64,000 bases of DNA, from positions 248,001 to 312,000 of the forward strand of contig JAGPNK010000015.1 of assembly GCA_020746835.1 (NCBI GenBank), read 5' to 3'. Made by a program: the position numbers and the translations under genes. Under the pieces are notes generated by a model, which saw only the letters and a list, made by a program, of their open reading frames with translations, was not told where the DNA came from and ran no database searches. Below are positions 60,905 through 64,000 of the stretch, in pieces. The stretch's first letter is position 1. Every line of letters begins with the position of its first letter. This stretch comes from Stachybotrys elegans. Its lineage: Eukaryota; Ascomycota; Sordariomycetes; Hypocreales; Stachybotryaceae.

Positions 60905-61655
60905 TACGGTGGTATATAGTAAAAAAAGGTCCGCGAGTGGACAATGCCTTCTAACCTACCTAACCTACCCTCTAAAAAGGCCAGAATAGGCTAGAATTCA
61001 ATCACGTGACCTGATTAGTCATAATAATGGCTCAAGAAATCATTATATAGCTAGAAGCCCCTTTTCTCTTGCAATAGCCCTCACAATAGCCCTCACAATA
61101 GCCCTTGCAACAGCCCTTGTAGCAGCCCTTGTAACAGCCCTTGCAACAGCCCTCGCGGCAGCTAGCCCTCGCAATAGCCCTCGCAACAGCCCTTGCAATA
61201 GCCCTTGCAGCAGCCCTTGTAGCAGCCCTCGCGGCAGCCCTTGCGGCAGCTAGCTATCGCAGTAGCCCTCGTAGCAGCCCTTGCAATAGCCCTCGTAATA
61301 GCCCTTGCAATAGCCCTCGCAGCAGCCCTCGCGGCAGCCCTCGCGGCAGCTAGCTATTGTAGCAGCCCTTGCAGCAGCCCTTGCGGCAGCCCTTGTGGCA
61401 GCTAGCTATTATAGTAGCCCTTATAGCAGCCCTTGCAGCAGCCCCTATAGTAGCCCTTATAATAGACCCCTATAGACCTTTTAGTAGCTTTTATTAATAT
61501 GATTTATCTTTATTTAAATAATTTTCTATTAAAATAGCTATTTATTAGCTTTTTATTTTAATTTTTTTACTATTTTTTAAATGTAGGTCAAGCAGGTCAA
61601 GCAGGTCAGGGCTTATTGTCCACTCGCGGACCTTTTTTTACTATATACCACCGTA
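60905..61655. mobile_element. Non-autonomous TA-flanked DNA transposon (MITE, Tc1/mariner-like)
   Basis: The first 41 bp (60905-60945, starting TACGGTGGTATATAGT) are the exact reverse complement of the last 41 bp (61615-61655, ending ACTATATACCACCGTA). Each repeat includes a 7-A/7-T run and the 16-mer GGTCCGCGAGTGGACA. Both outer ends are TA, which fits a TA target-site duplication of the Tc1/mariner type. The element has no transposase frame. The interior consists of a 12-bp minisatellite and an AT-rich right part ending in three AGGTCAAGC-type 9-bp repeats. Perfect TIRs suggest a young copy or maintained ends. It sits between the P450 and the zinc-finger gene. Confidence 0.9.
61071..61465. 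repeat. 12-bp minisatellite (GCAACAGCCCTT-type) inside the MITE
   Basis: About thirty imperfect tandem units with consensus GC(A/G)(A/G)CAGCCCT(T/C). GCTAGC insertions recur at 61161, 61249, 61349 and 61401, giving a higher-order pattern. Towards the right end units drift to ATAGTAGCCCTT, consistent with C-to-T/G-to-A changes. Frames through it give alternating Ala/Leu/Ile or Ser/Pro and are not coding. Confidence 0.9.
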
Positions 61656-62016
61656 GGCCTGGCTGATTACAAAGCTCATCGGAGGTAATTATAACATCGA
61701 TTGTGATTAGATCTGGTAGGGAGAACTGCGATGGACGTTACAGGGGACTCGCCCATTTGGGCGCACTGAGGCAGCTAGCACCTGAATGTCTCCAGTGAGG
61801 ATGCTTACGCGCCTATGCTATGGCCCGGCCTTGTGATAGCGAATGTGTATGTTTGGCGGTTCAGGCATAAATGGTGGAGATGGATGTTCAGTGACAAAAT
61901 TTTGCGACGTCTTATTTGAAGCTAGCCCTTGACATCCCATCTTCCTATTCAACGACTTCTACCAGAACTCTTATGCTTCAGCCTCAATCAAGAATTAAAA
62001 GCGCACATTCCGCTCA
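61656..62016. other. Spacer right of the MITE
   Basis: No gene or repeat is recognised; it includes the 3' flank of the zinc-finger gene. Confidence 0.5.
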
Positions 62017-62756
62017 TCAAACGCGTGTTCTGAGAAATCTCAGGAATCGCCCGAGTGGACCATTCACTAACTCTTCTTCACAGGCATCACTCTCAACGTG
62101 CTGCAAAAGACCACTGATGAAAGCAAAAGGCGTCTCGCAAGTTGGACACTCGAAGTCATAGTCAGACCCGTCACCAGTGGTGTACTTCGACGCCTGGTAG
62201 CACTCAAATGCCAGATCTGATATGTCCTCCTCGTCAACTCCCGAACCACATCCCCCAGCTTCAAGGTGTAGGACCATGGCCGACTCTGACCCGAACAGAT
62301 TATTGCAACCGGGGCATGTGATGGTCTTTTCAGCATGGGTTTTTTGGTGCTCCATATGGTTAGCGGAATTCATGTTGGCTTCATTGTACTTACATTCTTC
62401 AGATTCGAAGGGGATTGAAAGTATTGCTTGCATTCACGGCACATATTGTGGACGGACTCATCATGCTTCCACAGACCATCAGCGCCCCGAAACTCACGAT
62501 CGCACGCGTTACAAGCATAGTGTGCCGTTTCAGCGTGTCGGTCTAATTCGTCCTTTGTGCGGAAATCCTCGCCGTTCGGGCATCTGATGCATATGTTATG
62601 ACGGGAAGAGGTCTCGATGTGCTGACGCCTGGAACTCTGGGAGTTGAACACCCGATTGCAGCGAGAGCAGTACCCATGGTTGCTAGAGGTGCGAAGATGC
62701 TGATCAAGAGCATCTTCACTCCCAAAGTACCGACCGCAAGGATCACAATACTCCAT
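62017..62756 (-). CDS. C2H2 zinc-finger protein (231 aa)
   Basis: Exons (minus) 62756-62394 and 62349-62017. At least six Cys/His fingers are visible: YCDPCGRYF...HLRTSSNH, YCSRCNRVF...HIETSSRH, a variant CIRCPNGEDF...H..TAH, ACNACDREF...H..SVH, one split by the intron, and TCPGCNNLF. The 44-nt intron (GTAAGT...GGAG) is supported because the joint CRECKQYFQSPSNLKN|HQKTH gives an exact C-x2-C-x12-H-x3-H finger. Its 3' end lacks a pyrimidine tract. A last C-x2-C piece (ECPTCETPF) ends near the C-terminus. Proteins of this type are common in ascomycetes; nucleic-acid binding is presumed and no target is known. Confidence 0.82.
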
Positions 62757-63142
62757 GGCGCTTTTAGGCTTGACTAAAGGACCATGGCCCACAGACGATG
62801 CCAAAAGAGGGGTAGGTAGGCAGATGTGGACATGATTACGGGGTCGTGGTTGTGGATCATGAAGCGCAGAACAGCTCGTTTCCACGGCAGGAAGTTCCGC
62901 CGAACTCCGACTCGGGTTGAGCTTGATATTGAGGCGGTGGGTACGATGCAGTCAGTTCATGGCCATTGAAGTGCTCTCTGTATACCCGTGCCGATTGTTT
63001 GACGGTTGGATGTGTCATTACATTCGGCGTTCCTCGGTGTCACATGGCAGCAAGTTCAGCTGAAAAATCGGCGATATTCATTTTGCCTTTAACTGTACCC
63101 CCAAGCATATATCCATTTTGATGACCAAGCGTTGGCTTTAAC
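62757..63142. other. Divergent spacer between zinc-finger gene and the broken gene
   Basis: No gene or repeat is recognised. Confidence 0.5.
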
Positions 63143-64000
63143 AATGGATCCGGAGGTATTCTTTCCGATAATCGCCGTTTCGCCCTCGACAACTTCGACC
63201 GCGAGGAATGGGAGTTTATTTATCGACTAGAAGGATTCGGGCAGCAGTACTCGAGCGAATTCGACATCCAGCTATGCCAACGGGGAAAACATGTGAACGC
63301 GTCTGAGGAGGGGAAGAGTGACAAACGAGACCCGTCAGCTGAGCGCCCGGACAGGACCTCACATATTCTAGGACAAGCAACATTCATGTCTGAGTTTTGG
63401 ATGGTCCACCATCTCGTTTTCCGGACTCACGCTTCGGTAAGCTCGTGGGAACGGGCTTTTCGACACTGACGCGTATGTGGCGGAACGAGAATCCAGATAA
63501 ATTTCATGGGCTTGAACTCTACGAGACGCTTGAGGGCCGCACTCTTTCACGTGTGGTGAGGCGCATTCATGTTGGGTGGGAACGATGGCGCACCCAAAGG
63601 TATGTACTGGAAAGACGGTGGCCCTATCCTCGAAACTTGGCGGTACAGACCAAACATTAAGGTGGCCTTGTCTAGGTAGTCGATATACATTGCTCGACCT
63701 TTGTGAAGAAATATTTTACGCAAAGCCCACATGAGAGCGAGTTTCCGCTTTCTTTTTACTCAGCGGCGGTTTGTGGACAATCTCCAGCGCCTCGACGATC
63801 CCTATCGGCTGTTCAGGAGCCAAAGGAATTGGAAACAAGCCATCCTCGTACAGATCCACCACGCACAAATACAGTCCTTCACAGGCATTTTCACGAGCCT
63901 TGAAAAGGACACTGAGGGTAGCAGCAACATATTGTGGGCGGGAATCGTCAACATGGCATACAGGTATAAACAGCTGTCAGGCATGGGGAGCGACCTGGCA
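63143..64000 (+). pseudogene. Frame-broken, partial conserved gene running off the right edge
   Basis: Protein-like sequence moves between frames. Positions 63143-63424 read ...FALDNFDREEWEFIYRLEGF...ATFMSEFWMVHHLVF. From about 63425 the coherent reading shifts by one base and continues DSRFGKLVGTGFSTLTRMW...LYETLEGRTLSRVVRRIHV-GWERWRTQ. A GTATGT donor at 63600 and an acceptor at 63708 can join this to RNILRKAHMRASFRFLF..., open to the window end. The shift near 63424 fits loss of one G in TTCCGG(G)ACTC and is not explained by any intron I can place. No credible start codon is in frame: the ATG at 63144 is in another frame, so a second break is likely. The family is not identified. A sequencing error remains possible. 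Confidence 0.5.

Noticed and set aside
61141..61353. 70-codon plus-strand frame within the minisatellite
   Set aside because: It only translates the 12-bp repeat (Ala/Leu/Ile then Ser/Pro) and has no independent support.
61071..61465. CRISPR-like regular repeats
   Set aside because: Units are directly adjacent without unique spacers and lie within a eukaryotic MITE; this is a minisatellite.
63602..63676. Protein-like stretch GMYWKDGGPILETWRY in the right-edge gene as an exon
   Set aside because: It starts two bases inside a good GTATGT donor and ends at an in-frame TAG. A 109-nt intron across it links the flanking coding pieces in frame, though it remains a weak alternative.

Overview
The window reads as chromosomal DNA of a filamentous ascomycete (Pezizomycotina, most likely Sordariomycetes/Hypocreales; that placement is an inference). 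Most protein-coding genes have short GT-AG introns of about 44-110 nt, often with a visible CTAAC/CTGAC branch site. The intergenic spacers are long and pyrimidine-rich, and the gene set is typical of that group (FLC/TRP-like channel, ascomycete ATP sulfurylase with an APS-kinase-like tail, CFIm68-type RBP35 relative, ChrA-type chromate transporter, tetraspanin, F-box and UGT families). I built 21 protein gene models from the sequence, plus one broken gene running off the right edge and one tRNA-Glu(CTC).

Region 1 (1-24 kb) is a conserved housekeeping block. It holds a SET-domain lysine methyltransferase (+), a CFIm68/RBP35-like pre-mRNA 3'-processing factor (-), a DCAF11/WDR23-like WD40 protein (-), the Golgi Mn/Ca transporter GDT1 (+), an FLC/TRP-like membrane protein (-), an NmrA/isoflavone-reductase-like oxidoreductase (-) and ATP sulfurylase (+).

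Region 2 (24-42 kb) is gene-poor. Three large low-complexity or orphan proteins (415, 872 and 1127 aa) and one 85-aa Cys-rich protein lie among spacers of up to 3.9 kb full of microsatellites and homopolymer runs.

Region 3 (42-60 kb) is dense and accessory in character. It holds an EgtD/EasF-like methyltransferase, an F-box protein, a chromate transporter, a secreted GH16-fold protein, tRNA-Glu, a family-1 UDP-glycosyltransferase, a tetraspanin, a secreted DUF3237 protein, a trans-enoyl-reductase-like MDR enzyme, a DOMON-cytochrome b561 protein and a cytochrome P450. Methyltransferase, glycosyltransferase, MDR reductase, haem electron-transfer protein and P450 together are a plausible set of tailoring enzymes without a backbone synthase; that they form one pathway is a hypothesis.

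Region 4 (60-64 kb) carries a 751-bp non-autonomous DNA transposon (MITE) with perfect 41-bp terminal inverted repeats starting at TA and an internal 12-bp minisatellite. It is followed by a C2H2 zinc-finger gene and a frame-broken gene at the right edge. Genes act in ordinary monocistronic fashion; no operons or CRISPR arrays are present.
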